DNA of 64,000 bases. Source: Paraplanobispora siamensis. Its GTDB lineage: Bacteria > Actinomycetota > Actinomycetes > Streptosporangiales > Streptosporangiaceae. Location: the NCBI RefSeq assembly GCF_016863175.1, contig NZ_BOOJ01000028.1, positions 1 through 64,000 of the forward strand, read 5' to 3'. The notes below the pieces were generated by a model. It did not search any database. It was not told the DNA's origin and saw nothing but the letters and a program-made list of their open reading frames with translations. A program made the translations under genes and the position numbers. This document shows, in pieces, positions 1 to 9,849 of this stretch (positions within the stretch are counted from its first letter, which is position 1; each line of letters starts with the position of its first letter).

Positions 1-1871
1 GGATGGCCGGGGGCGGCCGGGAGCCGGGGACGCCGGTGGAGGCGGTGCTGGCCGGGTTGTTCGCCGAGGTGCTGGGGGTGGCCTCGGTCGGGGTCGAGGA
101 CGGGTTCTTCGATCTGGGCGGGGACAGCATCAGCGCGATCCAATTGGTCGCGCGGGCGCGGGCGGCGGGCCTGGTGATCGCGCCGCGCGATGTGTTCGCC
201 CACCAGAGCGTGCGGGGGCTGGCCTCGGTGGCGGTCGAGGAGGCGCACGCCGGTGTGGTGAGCGAGCCGGAGGGCGCCGGGGTCGGGCCGGTGCGTCCGA
301 CGCCGATCATGCACTGGCTGGCCGAGCGGCAGGGGCCGATCGGCGGCTTCAGCCAGACGGTGGTGTTGCGGGTGCCGCCGGATCTGGGACTGGACCATCT
401 GACCGCCGCGCTGCAGGCCGTACTGGACCGCCATGACGCCCTGCGGCTGATCTGGCGTGACGCCGGGGAGCCGGCCGCCTCTGCGGACGGCGGTCCTTCC
501 GGCGATTCTCCGGGTGCGGGACGCGGGTTCGACGCCGGGCTGGAGGTGCTGCCGGTCGGGTCGGTGCGGGCGGACGGGTGCGTGCGCCGGGTGGAGGTCG
601 GCGATGCCCTGATCACGGCGACGGCCGGGCGAGGGAAGGACCCGGTCTCCGGAGAAGGGCGGGCGGAAGAGGCGGTCCGGGACGAGGGGTGGGCGGGGGT
701 GGTGGCCGAGCAGGCGGCGTGGTCGCGTACCCGGCTGGATCCGGCCGGTGGGCGGATGGTGCAGGTGGCGTGGTTGGATGCCGGGCCGCGGGTTTCGGGG
801 CGGCTGGTGGTGACGGTTCATCATCTGTGCGTGGACGGGGTGTCGTGGCGGATCCTGTTGCCGGATCTGTTCGCGGCCTGGACGGCGGTACGGCAGGGGC
901 GGAAGCCGCAGCTGGCGCCGGTGGTGACGTCGTTGCGGACCTGGGCGCGGCGCCTGCACGACGAGGCCCGCCACAGGACCGGTGAACTCGATCTGTGGAT
1001 CCGCACCCTGGACGGAGACGGCGACGACAACGGAAACGGGGACACCGGCGCCGCAACCCTGGACCCCGGCACGGACACCTTCGGCACCCAGCGGCACCTC
1101 ACCGTGGAGCTGCCCCCCGAGGTCACCGAGCCCCTGCTCACCCGGCTGCCCGCGGCCTTCCACGGGCGGGTCAACGACGTGCTGCTCGCCGGGCTGGCCC
1201 TCGCCGTGGCCAGATGGACCGGCCGTGACGCCTCCGTCCTGCTCGACCTCGAAGGTCACGGGCGGGAGGAGATCTTCCCCGAGGTGGACCTGTCCAGGAC
1301 GGTCGGCTGGTTCACGACCATGTACCCGGTCCGGCTCGATCCCGGCCCGGCGGACTGGGACGACCTGTCCGGGGACACGGCCGCCCGGGCGATCAAGCGG
1401 GTCAAGGAGCAGCTGCGGGCCATCCCCGACAACGGCATCGGGTACGGCCTGCTGCGCCACCTCGACCCCGGGACCGCGGCCGAGCTGGCCGCCCGCCCCG
1501 TCCCCGAGCTGGCCTTCAACTATCTCGGCCGGGTCGAGGCCCCCGCGGGGACGGACTGGGCCCCGGCGGAGGAGGCCGAGGCGGCGGGCGGGCACGACCC
1601 CGCCCTGGCGTTGCCGCACGCCCTGGAGGTCAACGCCCTGACGCGGGACACCCCGCAGGGGCCGTGCCTGCGGGCGACCTGGTCCTGGGCGGGCCGCCTG
1701 TACACGCCGGAGCAGGTCAGGGAGCTGGCCGAGGCGTGGGCCGCCGCGCTGACCGGTCTGTCCCTGCACACCGGAGGCGGCCTGACCCCGTCGGATCTGC
1801 TGGTCCCCCTCAGCCAGGAAGAGATCGACGCGTTCGCGGCGGAACTGGACGCGGAGTGGAGCGCCCGATGA
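1..1871 (+). CDS. Nonribosomal peptide synthetase, C-terminal part (T-E), 5' end outside the window
   Basis: This is the tail of a peptide synthetase that enters from the left; the frame is open from base 3, so the first ATG is not a real start. A carrier (T) domain comes first, with GGDSI and its phosphopantetheine serine at 126-128. An epimerization domain follows, with the HHxxxDG motif (HHLCVDG, from base 819), a GHGRE stretch near 1257 and FNYLGR near 1516. GGDSI rather than GGHSL is usual for carriers that feed an E domain. The enzyme would therefore hand a D-configured peptidyl intermediate to the next protein. The last 20 or so residues ([13 protein letters not shown]) look like a donor docking helix. 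The stop overlaps the next start by four bases (ATGA), so translation is coupled. The loaded amino acid cannot be read because the A domain lies outside. Confidence 0.95.
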   Translation, partial: MAGGGREPGTPVEAVLAGLFAEVLGVASVGVEDGFFDLGGDSISAIQLVARARAAGLVIAPRDVFAHQSVRGLASVAVEEAHAGVVSEPEGAGVGPVRPTPIMHWLAERQGPIGGFSQTVVLRVPPDLGLDHLTAALQAVLDRHDALRLIWRDAGEPAASADGGPSGDSPGAGRGFDAGLEVLPVGSVRADGCVRRVEVGDALITATAGRGKDPVSGEGRAEEAVRDEGWAGVVAEQAAWSRTRLDPAGGRMVQVAWLDAGPRVSGRLVVTVHHLCVDGVSWRILLPDLFAAWTAVRQGRKPQLAPVVTSLRTWARRLHDEARHRTGELDLWIRTLDGDGDDNGNGDTGAATLDPGTDTFGTQRHLTVELPPEVTEPLLTRLPAAFHGRVNDVLLAGLALAVARWTGRDASVLLDLEGHGREEIFPEVDLSRTVGWFTTMYPVRLDPGPADWDDLSGDTAARAIKRVKEQLRAIPDNGIGYGLLRHLDPGTAAELAARPVPELAFNYLGRVEAPAGTDWAPAEEAEAAGGHDPALALPHALEVNALTRDTPQGPCLRATWSWAGRLYTPEQVRELAEAWAAALTGLSLHTGGGLTPSDLLVPLSQEEIDAFAAELDAEWSAR

Positions 1872-4800
1872 CCATCGATTCCGTGACTCCCGTGACCCCC
1901 GCCGTCCAGACCGCCCCGGCGTCCCAGCTCGAGGACATCCTGCCGCTGTCACCCCTGCAGCAGGGCCTGTACTTCCACGCGACGTTCGACGAGGCCGCGC
2001 CCGACGTCTACACCGCCCAGCTCGTCCTGGACCTGGAGGGCCCCCTCGACGCCGACCGGCTCGCGGGCGCCGCGGCCCGGCTGCTCACCCGCCATCCGAA
2101 CCTGCGCGCCTCCTTCCGGCAGCGGGCGAACGGCGAGCCCGTCCAGCTCGTCCACCGGCGCGTCGAGGTGCCCTGGCGGGAGATCTCCGGACGGGATCCC
2201 GACGAGGTGGCCGCCGAAGAACGCGCCCGCCGCTTCGACCTGGCCTGCCCGCCGCTGCTGCGGTTCGCCCTGGTGCGGACGGCGCCGGGCCGGCACCGGT
2301 TGATCTTCACCAACCATCACATCCTGCTGGACGGCTGGTCCACGCCGCTGCTGGCGGCGGAGTTCCTCGCGCTGTACACCGGGGCCGAGCCCCCGCCCGC
2401 TCCGCCGTACAAGGACTATCTGGCCTGGCTCACCGGGCAGGACCGCGGCGCCGCGGGTGAGGCCTGGGCCCGCGCCCTGAGCGGCCTGGACGGGCCCACC
2501 CTCGTCGCCCCCGACCTCGCGGGCAGGCCGCCGGCCGACCCGGGACGCGTGCGCGCCCACCTCAGCGAGGACCTCACCGGCCGCCTCGACGCCGCCCTGC
2601 GCGGACGCTCCCTCACCCTCAACACCGCGATCCAGGGGGCGTGGGCCATGCTGCTGGCCCTGCTGTCGGGCCGCGACGACGTGGTCTTCGGCGGCACCGT
2701 CTCCGGCCGCCCGCCGGAGCTGCCCGGCGTGGAGCGGATGGTGGGGCTGTTCATCAACACTCTCCCGGTGCGGGTACGGCTGCGCCCGGAGGAGAGCCTG
2801 GCCGGGCTCCTGACGCGGCTGCAGGCCGAGCAGGCCGAGCTGCTGTCCCACCACCACCTCGGCCTGGCCGAGATCCAGCGCCTGCACGGCTCCGGCCCGC
2901 TGTTCGACACCATGACGGTCCTGGAGAACTATCCCCTGGACACCGCGGCGGCCGAGGTCGGCGACGGGCTGCGGCTCGCCGGAGCCGCCGGGAGCGACGC
3001 CACCCACTATCCGCTGGCTCTGGCCGTCGTACCGGGCAGGCGGCTGTCGCTGCGCCTGGACCACCGCCAGGACGTCTTCCCCCGCGCCGAGGCCCTGCGC
3101 CTGCTCAACCGGCTGACCCGGGTGCTCAAGGCCGTCGCCGCCGACCCCGACCTGCCGCTGGCCAGGCTGGACCTCCTCTCCGGCGAGGAGCGCGCCCTGG
3201 TCACGGCGCAGGGCTCCGGGGAGGCGGGCGGTACGACCACCCCGGCGCACGCGGACATCGTCAGCGCCTTCGCCGACCGCGTGGAGCGCGATCCGGACGG
3301 CGAGGCGGTCCGCGCGGCGGGGGTCTCCCTGACCTACGCCGAACTCAACGGGCGGGCCAACCGCCTCGCCCACCGGCTGACCGACCTCGGGGTGCGGGCC
3401 GGGACGCCGGTCGCGGTCCTGCTGGAACGCTCGGCCGAGGTGGTCGTGGCGACGCTGGCCGTCGCCAAGGCCGGCGGCGCGTACGTGCCGATCCACCACG
3501 GCTATCCACCCGACCGGATGAGCTGGGTGCTGGCCGACACCGGCGCGCCCGTCCTGATCACCGACCGCGAGCCCGGCTTCGCCCACGGCGCCGCGGTGGT
3601 CCGCGTGGACGAGCCGTACCCCGGCGGCCGGGCTATCCCGGCCCCCGCCTCCGCCTCCGCCTCCGCCCCGGCCCCAGCCTCCGTTCCGGCCCCAGCCTCT
3701 GCCCCCGCTCCCGGGCCGGACTCGCCGCTCGCTCTCGCGCTGAACGACGAACCGGGATTCGTGCCGCAGTACGACCCGCACGTGCGCGTCCATCCCGACC
3801 AGCTCGCCTACGTGATCTACACCTCCGGCTCGACCGGCATCCCCAAAGGCGTGGCCGTACGGCACCGGGACGTCCTCGCCCTGGCCGCCGACCACCGGTG
3901 GGACGAGGGGCACCGCCGCGTGCTGATGCACTCGCCGCACGCCTTCGACGCCTCGACCTACGAGATCTGGGTGCCGTTGCTGACCGGCGGCACGGTCGTC
4001 GTCGCCCCTCCCGGAGAGCTCGACCCGGACGCGATCGCGCGCCTGGCCGCCGAGCACGGCCTGACCGCGCTGTTCCTGACGACCGCCCTGTTCAACGTGG
4101 TGGCGGAGGAGAGCCCGGGCGCCTTCGCGTCCCTGCGGGAGGTCCTCACCGGCGGCGAGGCCGCCTCTCCCGAGGCCATGCGCCGGGTCCGCGAGGCCTG
4201 CCCGGACACCCTGCTCGGCCACGTCTACGGGCCGACCGAGGCCACCACCTACGCCACCTACCACGCCGTCCGCGAGGCGGGCGGTACGGCGCCGCCCATC
4301 GGCCGGGCCATGGACGGCATGCGCGCCCACGTGCTCGACCGCTTCCTGCGGCCGGTCCCGCCGGGCGCACCCGGCGAGCTGTACCTGTCGGGCGCGGGCC
4401 TGGCCCGCGGCTACCTCGGCCGTCCGGGGCTGACCGCCGAACGGTTCACGGCCTGCCCGTACGGCGAGGGCGAGCGGATGTACCGGACCGGGGACCTGGT
4501 CAGGTGGACGCCCGACGGCGAGCTGGAGTACCTGGGCAGGACCGACGTCCAGGTCAAGATCCGGGGCTTCCGGATCGAGCCGGGCGAGATCGAGGCGGTG
4601 CTGTCCCGGCACCCCGCGGTCGCGCAGGCGTCGGTGGCCGTGCACGACAACCGCCTGGTCGCCTACGTGGTCCCCGCGGGACCGGCTGCGGGCCGTACGG
4701 CATCGGCGGAGGAGTTGCGGGCCTTCGCCGGGGGGACCTTGCCCGAGTACATGGTTCCCCAGGCGGTCGTCACCTTGGGCGCCCTCCCGCTCACCCCGAA

Positions 4801-5824
4801 CGGCAAGGTGAACCGCGCAGCCCTTCCGAAACCGGATATATCGGCATCCGGGCGGCCGCCCCGGACCCCCGGGGAGGAACGGCTCTGCCGCCTGTTCGCC
4901 GAGGTTCTCGGTCTGGAGCGGGTCGGCGTCGACGACGGCTTCTTCGACCTGGGCGGTGACAGCATCGCGGTCATCCAGCTCGTCTCCCGCGCCCGGCGCG
5001 AAGGGCTGACGATCAGCCCGCGCGAGGTGTTCGCCTGCCAGACGGTCGAGGCCCTGGCCCGCGGCGGTTCCTCGGGACGCGAGATCCTGCTGCCCCTGCG
5101 CGCGACGGGCGACGGGGCGCCCCTGTTCTGCGTGCACCCGGGCGCCGGTCTCGGCTGGCCGTACTCCGGCCTGCTGCGCCACCTCGGTCCCGACCGGCCG
5201 GTCTACGCCTTCCAGGCGCGGGTGCTGTCCGAGCCGGACTACACGGCCCCGTCGATCGAGGCCATGGCCCGCGACTACCTCACCCACCTGCGCCGGGTCC
5301 GGCCGCGCGGGCCGTACCTGCTGGCGGGCTGGTCGATGGGCGGCCTGATCGCCCACGCCATGGCCGTCGAACTGCGCGAGGAGGGCGAGGAGGTCGGCCT
5401 GCTGGCGCTGCTGGACGCCTACCCGGGCCGGGACGCCGCCCCCGACGAGCGCGACGTGCTGCCCGAGCTGCTGTCCGCGATCGGCTACGAGGGCACGGGG
5501 GAGATCGGCGACGTCGTCGCGTTCGTGCGCGAGCGCGGGGACCGGTACGCGGCCCTCGACGAGCAGACGCTGCTGGCGGTCTACCGCAATTACCGCAACG
5601 GTGTGAAGATCTCTCAGGAGTACCGTCCGCGCCGCTTCGACGGGGACGTGCTCTTCGTCACCGCCGCCCACGGCCGTGAGGCGGACAGCCCCACGGCCGC
5701 CGACTGGAAGCCCTACGTCACCGGAACGATCGAGGACCACACGATCGCCTGCGATCATGCGAGCATGCTCAACCCCGGCCCGGTCGCGGAGATCGCCGCG
5801 CTGCTCAGGAAGGAACTGCAGTGA
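1868..5824 (+). CDS. Nonribosomal peptide synthetase termination module, C-A-T-TE (1318 aa)
   Basis: This single-module synthetase adds the last residue and releases the product. A condensation domain covers about residues 20-440 (HHILLDG at 150-156). The adenylation domain covers about 463-960 ([33 protein letters not shown]). The T domain has its serine at residue 1032. The thioesterase covers about 1060-1318, with GWSMGG (Ser 1156) and DHASML near the end. Alignment by eye to PheA gives the specificity code D-A-Y-F-L-G-V-T-Y-K; I do not assign a substrate from it. Two oddities: an Ala/Pro/Ser-rich stretch (about residues 590-618) inside the A domain before the core A3 motif, and a GGDSI carrier before a TE, where GGHSL is commoner. 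The upstream E domain implies a D-donor-accepting condensation domain. The start is the ATG overlapping the previous stop. Confidence 0.96.
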   Translation: MTIDSVTPVTPAVQTAPASQLEDILPLSPLQQGLYFHATFDEAAPDVYTAQLVLDLEGPLDADRLAGAAARLLTRHPNLRASFRQRANGEPVQLVHRRVEVPWREISGRDPDEVAAEERARRFDLACPPLLRFALVRTAPGRHRLIFTNHHILLDGWSTPLLAAEFLALYTGAEPPPAPPYKDYLAWLTGQDRGAAGEAWARALSGLDGPTLVAPDLAGRPPADPGRVRAHLSEDLTGRLDAALRGRSLTLNTAIQGAWAMLLALLSGRDDVVFGGTVSGRPPELPGVERMVGLFINTLPVRVRLRPEESLAGLLTRLQAEQAELLSHHHLGLAEIQRLHGSGPLFDTMTVLENYPLDTAAAEVGDGLRLAGAAGSDATHYPLALAVVPGRRLSLRLDHRQDVFPRAEALRLLNRLTRVLKAVAADPDLPLARLDLLSGEERALVTAQGSGEAGGTTTPAHADIVSAFADRVERDPDGEAVRAAGVSLTYAELNGRANRLAHRLTDLGVRAGTPVAVLLERSAEVVVATLAVAKAGGAYVPIHHGYPPDRMSWVLADTGAPVLITDREPGFAHGAAVVRVDEPYPGGRAIPAPASASASAPAPASVPAPASAPAPGPDSPLALALNDEPGFVPQYDPHVRVHPDQLAYVIYTSGSTGIPKGVAVRHRDVLALAADHRWDEGHRRVLMHSPHAFDASTYEIWVPLLTGGTVVVAPPGELDPDAIARLAAEHGLTALFLTTALFNVVAEESPGAFASLREVLTGGEAASPEAMRRVREACPDTLLGHVYGPTEATTYATYHAVREAGGTAPPIGRAMDGMRAHVLDRFLRPVPPGAPGELYLSGAGLARGYLGRPGLTAERFTACPYGEGERMYRTGDLVRWTPDGELEYLGRTDVQVKIRGFRIEPGEIEAVLSRHPAVAQASVAVHDNRLVAYVVPAGPAAGRTASAEELRAFAGGTLPEYMVPQAVVTLGALPLTPNGKVNRAALPKPDISASGRPPRTPGEERLCRLFAEVLGLERVGVDDGFFDLGGDSIAVIQLVSRARREGLTISPREVFACQTVEALARGGSSGREILLPLRATGDGAPLFCVHPGAGLGWPYSGLLRHLGPDRPVYAFQARVLSEPDYTAPSIEAMARDYLTHLRRVRPRGPYLLAGWSMGGLIAHAMAVELREEGEEVGLLALLDAYPGRDAAPDERDVLPELLSAIGYEGTGEIGDVVAFVRERGDRYAALDEQTLLAVYRNYRNGVKISQEYRPRRFDGDVLFVTAAHGREADSPTAADWKPYVTGTIEDHTIACDHASMLNPGPVAEIAALLRKELQ

Positions 5825-6030
5825 CAAACCCCTTCGAGAATCCCGACGTCTCCTACCTCGCACTGATCAACGACGAGGGCCAGTACTCTCTGTGGCCCGC
5901 GTGGGCGGAGATCCCCGCGGGATGGACCGTCGCTTTCGGAGAGGACAGCCGGCAGGCATGCCTGGAGTACATCGAGACGAACTGGACCGACATGCGGCCC
6001 AACAGCCTGATCAGGGCGATGGGGGAGTGA
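5821..6030 (+). CDS. MbtH-like protein (69 aa)
   Basis: This small partner protein binds NRPS adenylation domains and is often needed for their folding or activity. The family signature is complete: [10 protein letters not shown], then PAGW, then the C-terminal WTDMRPNSL. The length is typical. The GTG start overlaps the stop of the termination module (GTGA), so the two are translationally coupled. The neighbouring adenylation domain, and others upstream outside the window, are its likely clients. Confidence 0.96.
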   Translation: MTNPFENPDVSYLALINDEGQYSLWPAWAEIPAGWTVAFGEDSRQACLEYIETNWTDMRPNSLIRAMGE

Positions 6031-6056
6031 ACCGCCGTCCCACCCCTCAGGCCGCC

Positions 6057-6109
6057 GGACGCACTCCCCGCACGACCGGGCGCACTCCCCGCACGATCGG
6101 ACGCACGAC
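6057..6109 (+). repeat. 21-bp direct repeat between mbtH-like and thioesterase genes
   Basis: Two near-identical 21-bp units (6057-6077 and 6078-6098, core CGCACTCCCCGCACGA, two differences) are followed by an 11-base partial third copy. They fill much of the 100-bp gap before the thioesterase gene. No start or stop signal depends on them. Confidence 0.8.
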
Positions 6110-6130
6110 GACGGCGGGGAGCGTGATCCG

Positions 6131-6871
6131 ATGACCTGGCTGCGCTGCCCGCGCCCGCGCCCGTCGGCGGCCACGCGGCTGGTCTGCTTCCCGCACGCGG
6201 GCGGTTCGGCCACCGCCTACCGCGAGTGGCCCGCGCTGCTGCCGGAGTCCGTCGAGCTGTACGGCGTGCAGCTGCCCGGCCGGGCCGACCGGTACAGCGA
6301 GCCGCTCCCGGAGAGCCTGGACGCGGTCGCCGCCGCGGTCGCCGGGGCGCTGGCCCCGCTGCTGGACCGGCCCGTGGCGCTGTTCGGGCACAGCATGGGG
6401 GCGCTGGTGGCCTACGAGGTCGCGCGGCTGCTGGAGGCGCGCGGCACCGTTCCCGTGCGGCTGCTCGTGTCGGGCTGCTCGGCGCCGCACGAGCCCAGGG
6501 AGCGCCGCGTGCTGTCCGAGCTGGACGACGACAGCCTGCTGGCCGAGCTGGAGAGGCTGGGCGGCACCGAGCTGGAGGTCCTCGCTCACGCGGGGATGCG
6601 CGAGCTCATCCTCCCCTACGTCCGCGGTGACTTCCGGCTGGTCGAGAGGCACCGTTCCCGCCCCGGTCCCGCGCTGCGCGCCCCGATCTCCGTCCTGGTC
6701 GGCGACGCCGACCCGGTCGTCACGGCCGAGCAGGCCAAGTCCTGGGAGGCGTGCACGGAGTCGGGCTTCTCGCTGACGGTCTTCCCCGGGGACCACTTCT
6801 ACCTGCAGCCCCTGCGGGAGCGGGTGGTCGCCGAGGTCGTCGAGAGGATGGGCGCGGAGTTCAGAGGATGA
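6131..6871 (+). CDS. Type II thioesterase (246 aa)
   Basis: A stand-alone alpha/beta-hydrolase that clears misprimed or stalled acyl groups from carrier proteins of an NRPS or PKS. It shows CFPHAGG near the N terminus, the nucleophile elbow GHSMGA, an acidic residue in the GDADPVV stretch and the C-terminal GDHFYL histidine. The length is normal for the family. A GGGGAG sequence lies about eight bases before the ATG. It follows the MbtH-like gene by 100 bp on the same strand and probably belongs to the same transcript. Its 3' end overlaps the convergent lipase gene by 11 bp. Confidence 0.94.
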   Translation: MTWLRCPRPRPSAATRLVCFPHAGGSATAYREWPALLPESVELYGVQLPGRADRYSEPLPESLDAVAAAVAGALAPLLDRPVALFGHSMGALVAYEVARLLEARGTVPVRLLVSGCSAPHEPRERRVLSELDDDSLLAELERLGGTELEVLAHAGMRELILPYVRGDFRLVERHRSRPGPALRAPISVLVGDADPVVTAEQAKSWEACTESGFSLTVFPGDHFYLQPLRERVVAEVVERMGAEFRG

Positions 6872-7751
6872 GCGCGAAGCAGTCCGGCCGGTAGTCCGCC
6901 GGCAGCGGTCCCGGGCTCTCCAGCGCCTTGTTGACGTAGGAGAGCATCACCGGGTCCAGCGTCTCCAGGTTGTGCCCGATGGCCCCCTCGACGAGTCCCT
7001 TGAGGGGGCAGTCGTCCTGGAGCATGCGGTTGGCGACCTGGTCGTCCGGGCCCTCGATGAAGGTCGAGGCGGCCTCCTGCTCGGCCTTCAGCCCGAGGGC
7101 GGTGTAGCTCACGCCGGGCTCGATCATGGACGGGGCGTTGAGCGCCTCCAGCAGTTTCGAGCCCGGCCGCAGTTCCTCGCAGACCGTCTCCCAGCCGCAG
7201 CTCCTGCTCAGCTCCTCGGTCGGGTCGCGGTGCGGGGCCCCCAGCGTGACCAGCTCGGCGACCTTCTGCGCCCCGCCGTCGAAACGCATGTAGGCCCTGG
7301 GCACCAGCCCGCCGAGGCTGTGCCCGACGATGGCCACCTTCTCGGCTCCGGTCGCCTGGAGCACGCCGTCCACGAAGATCCCCAGAGTCCGCGCCGACTC
7401 CTCGATCGACCTGCTCCACCCGTAGTCGAGTGCGAAGACGCAGTATCCCTGCTTGCTCAGGTACGGCGCCGCCACCGGCCAGGTGACCGCCCCGGTGCTC
7501 TTGGCCCCGTGCACCAGGACGACCGGGTACGGCGTGCTCTCGCGTGGCCGGCAGTCGAAGTCGTTGGCCTCGTCCAGCCCCTCGGAGGCCATCTTCTCGG
7601 CCTCGGCGACCCGGTCCACCGTCGGCGACGGGGGCGCCTGCGGCCCGGCCGCCCGGTTCACCAGGGTGTCGGCGGCGAAGACGAGGACCGCGAGCCCGAC
7701 TGCGGCGCACAGGACGACCGCGGCGATTTGACCGAGACGGAGCTGGCCCAC
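6861..7751 (-). CDS. Secreted or membrane-anchored lipase/esterase (296 aa)
   Basis: An alpha/beta-hydrolase of the bacterial lipase class 2 type. An N-terminal hydrophobic segment (about residues 6-28) suggests export or anchoring. The body has VVLVHGAKS as oxyanion region, the nucleophile elbow GHSLGG, and a late GAIGHN histidine. Several cysteines (DFDC, GYCVF, SRSCGWETVC, DDCP, RPDC) suggest disulfides outside the cell. I chose the GTG at 7751 because GGAGGAGAG lies just before it; a longer ATG reading has no such site. The 5' end overlaps the predicted C-terminal tail of the TraB-like gene, and the 3' end overlaps the thioesterase gene tail to tail. The natural substrate is unknown. Confidence 0.88.
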   Translation of the reverse strand: MGQLRLGQIAAVVLCAAVGLAVLVFAADTLVNRAAGPQAPPSPTVDRVAEAEKMASEGLDEANDFDCRPRESTPYPVVLVHGAKSTGAVTWPVAAPYLSKQGYCVFALDYGWSRSIEESARTLGIFVDGVLQATGAEKVAIVGHSLGGLVPRAYMRFDGGAQKVAELVTLGAPHRDPTEELSRSCGWETVCEELRPGSKLLEALNAPSMIEPGVSYTALGLKAEQEAASTFIEGPDDQVANRMLQDDCPLKGLVEGAIGHNLETLDPVMLSYVNKALESPGPLPADYRPDCFALIL

Positions 7752-8695
7752 GATCTCTCCTCCGGCGGCTCGGAGCGCGGGGTCCCGGGGATCCACCAGG
7801 GGTGCCCGGGCTCCGCGGGAACTCGGAACAGCAGCCTGTCCCGCCGTACCGCCGGGGTTCTATGGTGTGGCCGCACCGCTTGCCCGGCGAAGTTGGCACC
7901 ACCGGACAACTTCCGCCCGGCGTCCCGGTCGCGCGGCCCGGGAGAGCCTGACTCGACGGGCTCGACGGGCTCGACGGGCTCGGGGGAGACGAACTCGAAG
8001 ACGGTGAGCCACTCGGCGCTGACCGGCCGGTAGCCGAGCGCCCAGAGCGCGTCGGCGACGGCGGGCATGTGGCCCGCGCCGTAGAGCACCCCGACGGTCA
8101 CCGGCCGCAGGTGCTCCTCCTCGTGGAGGGCGGCGAGGGCCTCGGTCAGCAGCCGGTCGCGCCGGTGCAGGACCAGCTCGTCGAACGGGCCCTCGTCCCA
8201 CTCGTCCAGAGGCCCCCAGTGATGACTCATGGTCTCCTGCTTCGTGAGGTGCCTGGCGATGAACCGCCGGGTGCCGAACAGGCGCATCCCCGCCACGAAG
8301 AAGGGGACCAGGAGGTACGCCGCGATCCGGTACCGGAGCGGGATGCGCCGCCAGCCGTCGAGGAACTCCTCGCGGGTCATGTCGGGGTGGACGATCCGGA
8401 CGCCGAGGCTCTCGTAGTCGATGTGCTGCACCGCCAGCGTGAGCCGGTCGCTTCCCCGCAGCCAGCGGTAGGAGGCCGTCAGCGCGCGTACGGGGGCGGA
8501 CCGCTGATCCACCCCCTCGACGACGACGATGTCGCAGGATCGCAGATGCTCGGTGACGGCCGCGTAGAAGCCCGCCTCGCCCAGATGGATCATGGGGTAC
8601 AGGACGAACCGCACCGGTGTCCCGGGACGGCGGAAGGTGCTGACGACCGACCGCACTCCGGCGAGCTCCGTGACATCGATGAACTGCATGATCAC
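7658..8695 (-). CDS. TraB/GumN-family protein with unusual C-terminal extension (345 aa as read)
   Basis: The first 240 residues resemble the TraB/PrgY/GumN family: YPMIHLGEAGFY, VVVEGVD and LYGAGHMP match its conserved blocks. The family is thought to be protease-like in some members, but the role here is unknown. After FEFVSPEPVEPVEPVE the frame continues for about 90 low-complexity residues and runs 94 bp into the lipase gene, which has its own strong ribosome site. That tail looks non-coding in composition, so the native stop may have been lost, or a frameshift may lie near the 9-bp repeat at 7952-7978. The start is a GTG at 8695, or an ATG two codons later; no clear ribosome site is visible. 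Confidence 0.75.
   Translation of the reverse strand: MIMQFIDVTELAGVRSVVSTFRRPGTPVRFVLYPMIHLGEAGFYAAVTEHLRSCDIVVVEGVDQRSAPVRALTASYRWLRGSDRLTLAVQHIDYESLGVRIVHPDMTREEFLDGWRRIPLRYRIAAYLLVPFFVAGMRLFGTRRFIARHLTKQETMSHHWGPLDEWDEGPFDELVLHRRDRLLTEALAALHEEEHLRPVTVGVLYGAGHMPAVADALWALGYRPVSAEWLTVFEFVSPEPVEPVEPVESGSPGPRDRDAGRKLSGGANFAGQAVRPHHRTPAVRRDRLLFRVPAEPGHPWWIPGTPRSEPPEERSWASSVSVKSPRSSCAPQSGSRSSSSPPTPW
7952..7978 (+). repeat. 9-bp tandem repeat, three copies
   Basis: Three perfect copies of CTCGACGGG lie back to back. On the minus strand they encode the Pro-Val-Glu repeats at the point where the TraB-like protein leaves its conserved domain. Copy-number change would keep the reading frame. Confidence 0.9.
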
Positions 8696-8872
8696 CGCCC
8701 GGATGACGTCCCGGCCGCGGGGGAGGGGGGCCGGGGGTCCTCGCCGGATAGACGTCCAGGTCGGGGCCGTGGGTTCCCAGGTGGGCGCCGGGGACGATCA
8801 CCCGTTGAGTCCTGCCGAAGAACGGCGGTTCCTTGGGCGAGAAGTGCCCATGAGACCGGACGGGCGGGCCGT

Positions 8873-8885
8873 TACCGTCGCCCCT
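8873..8885 (+). promoter_or_regulatory. -10 element for a leaderless carbamate kinase transcript
   Basis: TACCGT at 8873-8878 matches the TANNNT -10 consensus. It sits seven bases before the GTG at 8886, the spacing expected when transcription begins at the start codon. No ribosome site precedes that GTG. No good -35 was found. Confidence 0.55.
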
Positions 8886-9794
8886 GTGGGTGAACGTGTG
8901 GTGATCGCACTCGGCGGCAACGCCATGACGGCCTCGGACGGGAGCGCCTCCCCGGCCGACCAGCGCCGCGCGGTGGAGGGGGCGATGGGACACGTCGCCG
9001 CGCTGGTCGCCGCGGGCCATCAGGTGACCCTCACCCACGGCAACGGCCCGCAGGTGGGCAACCTGATCCTGAAGAACCAGCTCGCCGCGGACGTGGTGCC
9101 CCCGGTCCCGCTCGACTGGTGCGGGGCGCAGACCCAGGCGACGATCGGCATGCTCGTGCTCAACGCGCTGGAGGGACGCGCCGCCGTCGTGGTCACCCGC
9201 ACGCTCGTCGACCCGCGCGACCCGGCCTTCCTCGACCCGGTCAAGCCGATCGGCCGCTACTTCAGCGAGGAGGAGGCCCGCCGGTTCGAGGGGCTCGGCC
9301 AGACCTGGCGGCGCTTCGAGCGGGGCTGGCGCCGGGTCGTCCCCTCGCCCGAGCCGCTGCAGATCCTCGACGCGCCCGCGGTGGCCGCGCTGATGGCCGC
9401 CGGGTTCGTCGTCGTGGCGGCGGGCGGCGGGGGAGTGCCCGTGATCCGCGACGGGCAGGGCAGACTGACCGGGGTAGAGGCCGTCATCGACAAGGACCTG
9501 GCCGCGACCCTGCTGGCCAGGACCGTGCGGGCCGCCAAGCTGGTGATCGCCACCGACGTGCCGCAGGCCGTCGTGGGTTACGGCACGCCGCAGGCCAGCC
9601 CGATCGGCTCGATCACCGCCCCCGAGCTGCGCGAGTTGAAGGCGGCCGGGCACTTCGCCGAGGGCAGCATGGGCCCGAAGGTCGAGGCCGCGCTGCGCTT
9701 CGTCGAGTACGGCGGTGACCAGGCCGTGATCACCTCACTTGAGAACATCGGAGCGGCGGTCACCGGAGAGGCCGGAACCGTTGTGCGCAAATGA
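8886..9794 (+). CDS. arcC: Carbamate kinase (302 aa)
   Basis: The enzyme transfers phosphate between carbamoyl phosphate and ADP, or makes carbamoyl phosphate from carbamate. It has ALGGNA at the N terminus, THGNGPQVG, DWCGAQTQA, AAGGGGVPV, the VIDKDLA nucleotide-site motif and SMGPKVEAA. The length is usual. I prefer the GTG at 8886 (leaderless, with -10 TACCGT); an ATG at 8850 is a possible longer start. The next gene, a cyclic-amide ring-opening hydrolase, follows by 55 bp and points to use of carbamate from heterocycle or ureide breakdown rather than the arginine deiminase route, since no arcA or arcB is nearby. Confidence 0.93.
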   Translation: MGERVVIALGGNAMTASDGSASPADQRRAVEGAMGHVAALVAAGHQVTLTHGNGPQVGNLILKNQLAADVVPPVPLDWCGAQTQATIGMLVLNALEGRAAVVVTRTLVDPRDPAFLDPVKPIGRYFSEEEARRFEGLGQTWRRFERGWRRVVPSPEPLQILDAPAVAALMAAGFVVVAAGGGGVPVIRDGQGRLTGVEAVIDKDLAATLLARTVRAAKLVIATDVPQAVVGYGTPQASPIGSITAPELRELKAAGHFAEGSMGPKVEAALRFVEYGGDQAVITSLENIGAAVTGEAGTVVRK

Positions 9795-9823
9795 ATGCGC
9801 GAACGAAGTGGTGCGCAAATGAA
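9783..9823 (+). repeat. 13-bp direct repeat at the end of arcC
   Basis: GTGCGCAAATGAA occurs at 9783-9795 and again at 9811-9823. The first copy contains the arcC stop codon. The second lies in the 55-bp gap before the hydrolase gene, so it looks like a short duplication of the gene end. Confidence 0.85.
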
Positions 9824-9849
9824 GAGGACCCGACTGGAAGGCGGCGCTC

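Noticed and set aside
1949-5863. Long open frame on the minus strand opposite the NRPS termination module
   Set aside because: Opposite to a fully recognisable C-A-T-TE protein; the composition (Arg/Gly/Gln/Val-rich) is the usual antisense shadow of GC-rich coding sequence.
5821-6871. Assignment of the NRPS as a siderophore cluster with the iron-boxed MFS exporter
   Set aside because: They are 35 kb apart with unrelated genes between, and no siderophore-specific domain (for example hydroxylase or salicylate loading) is in the window.
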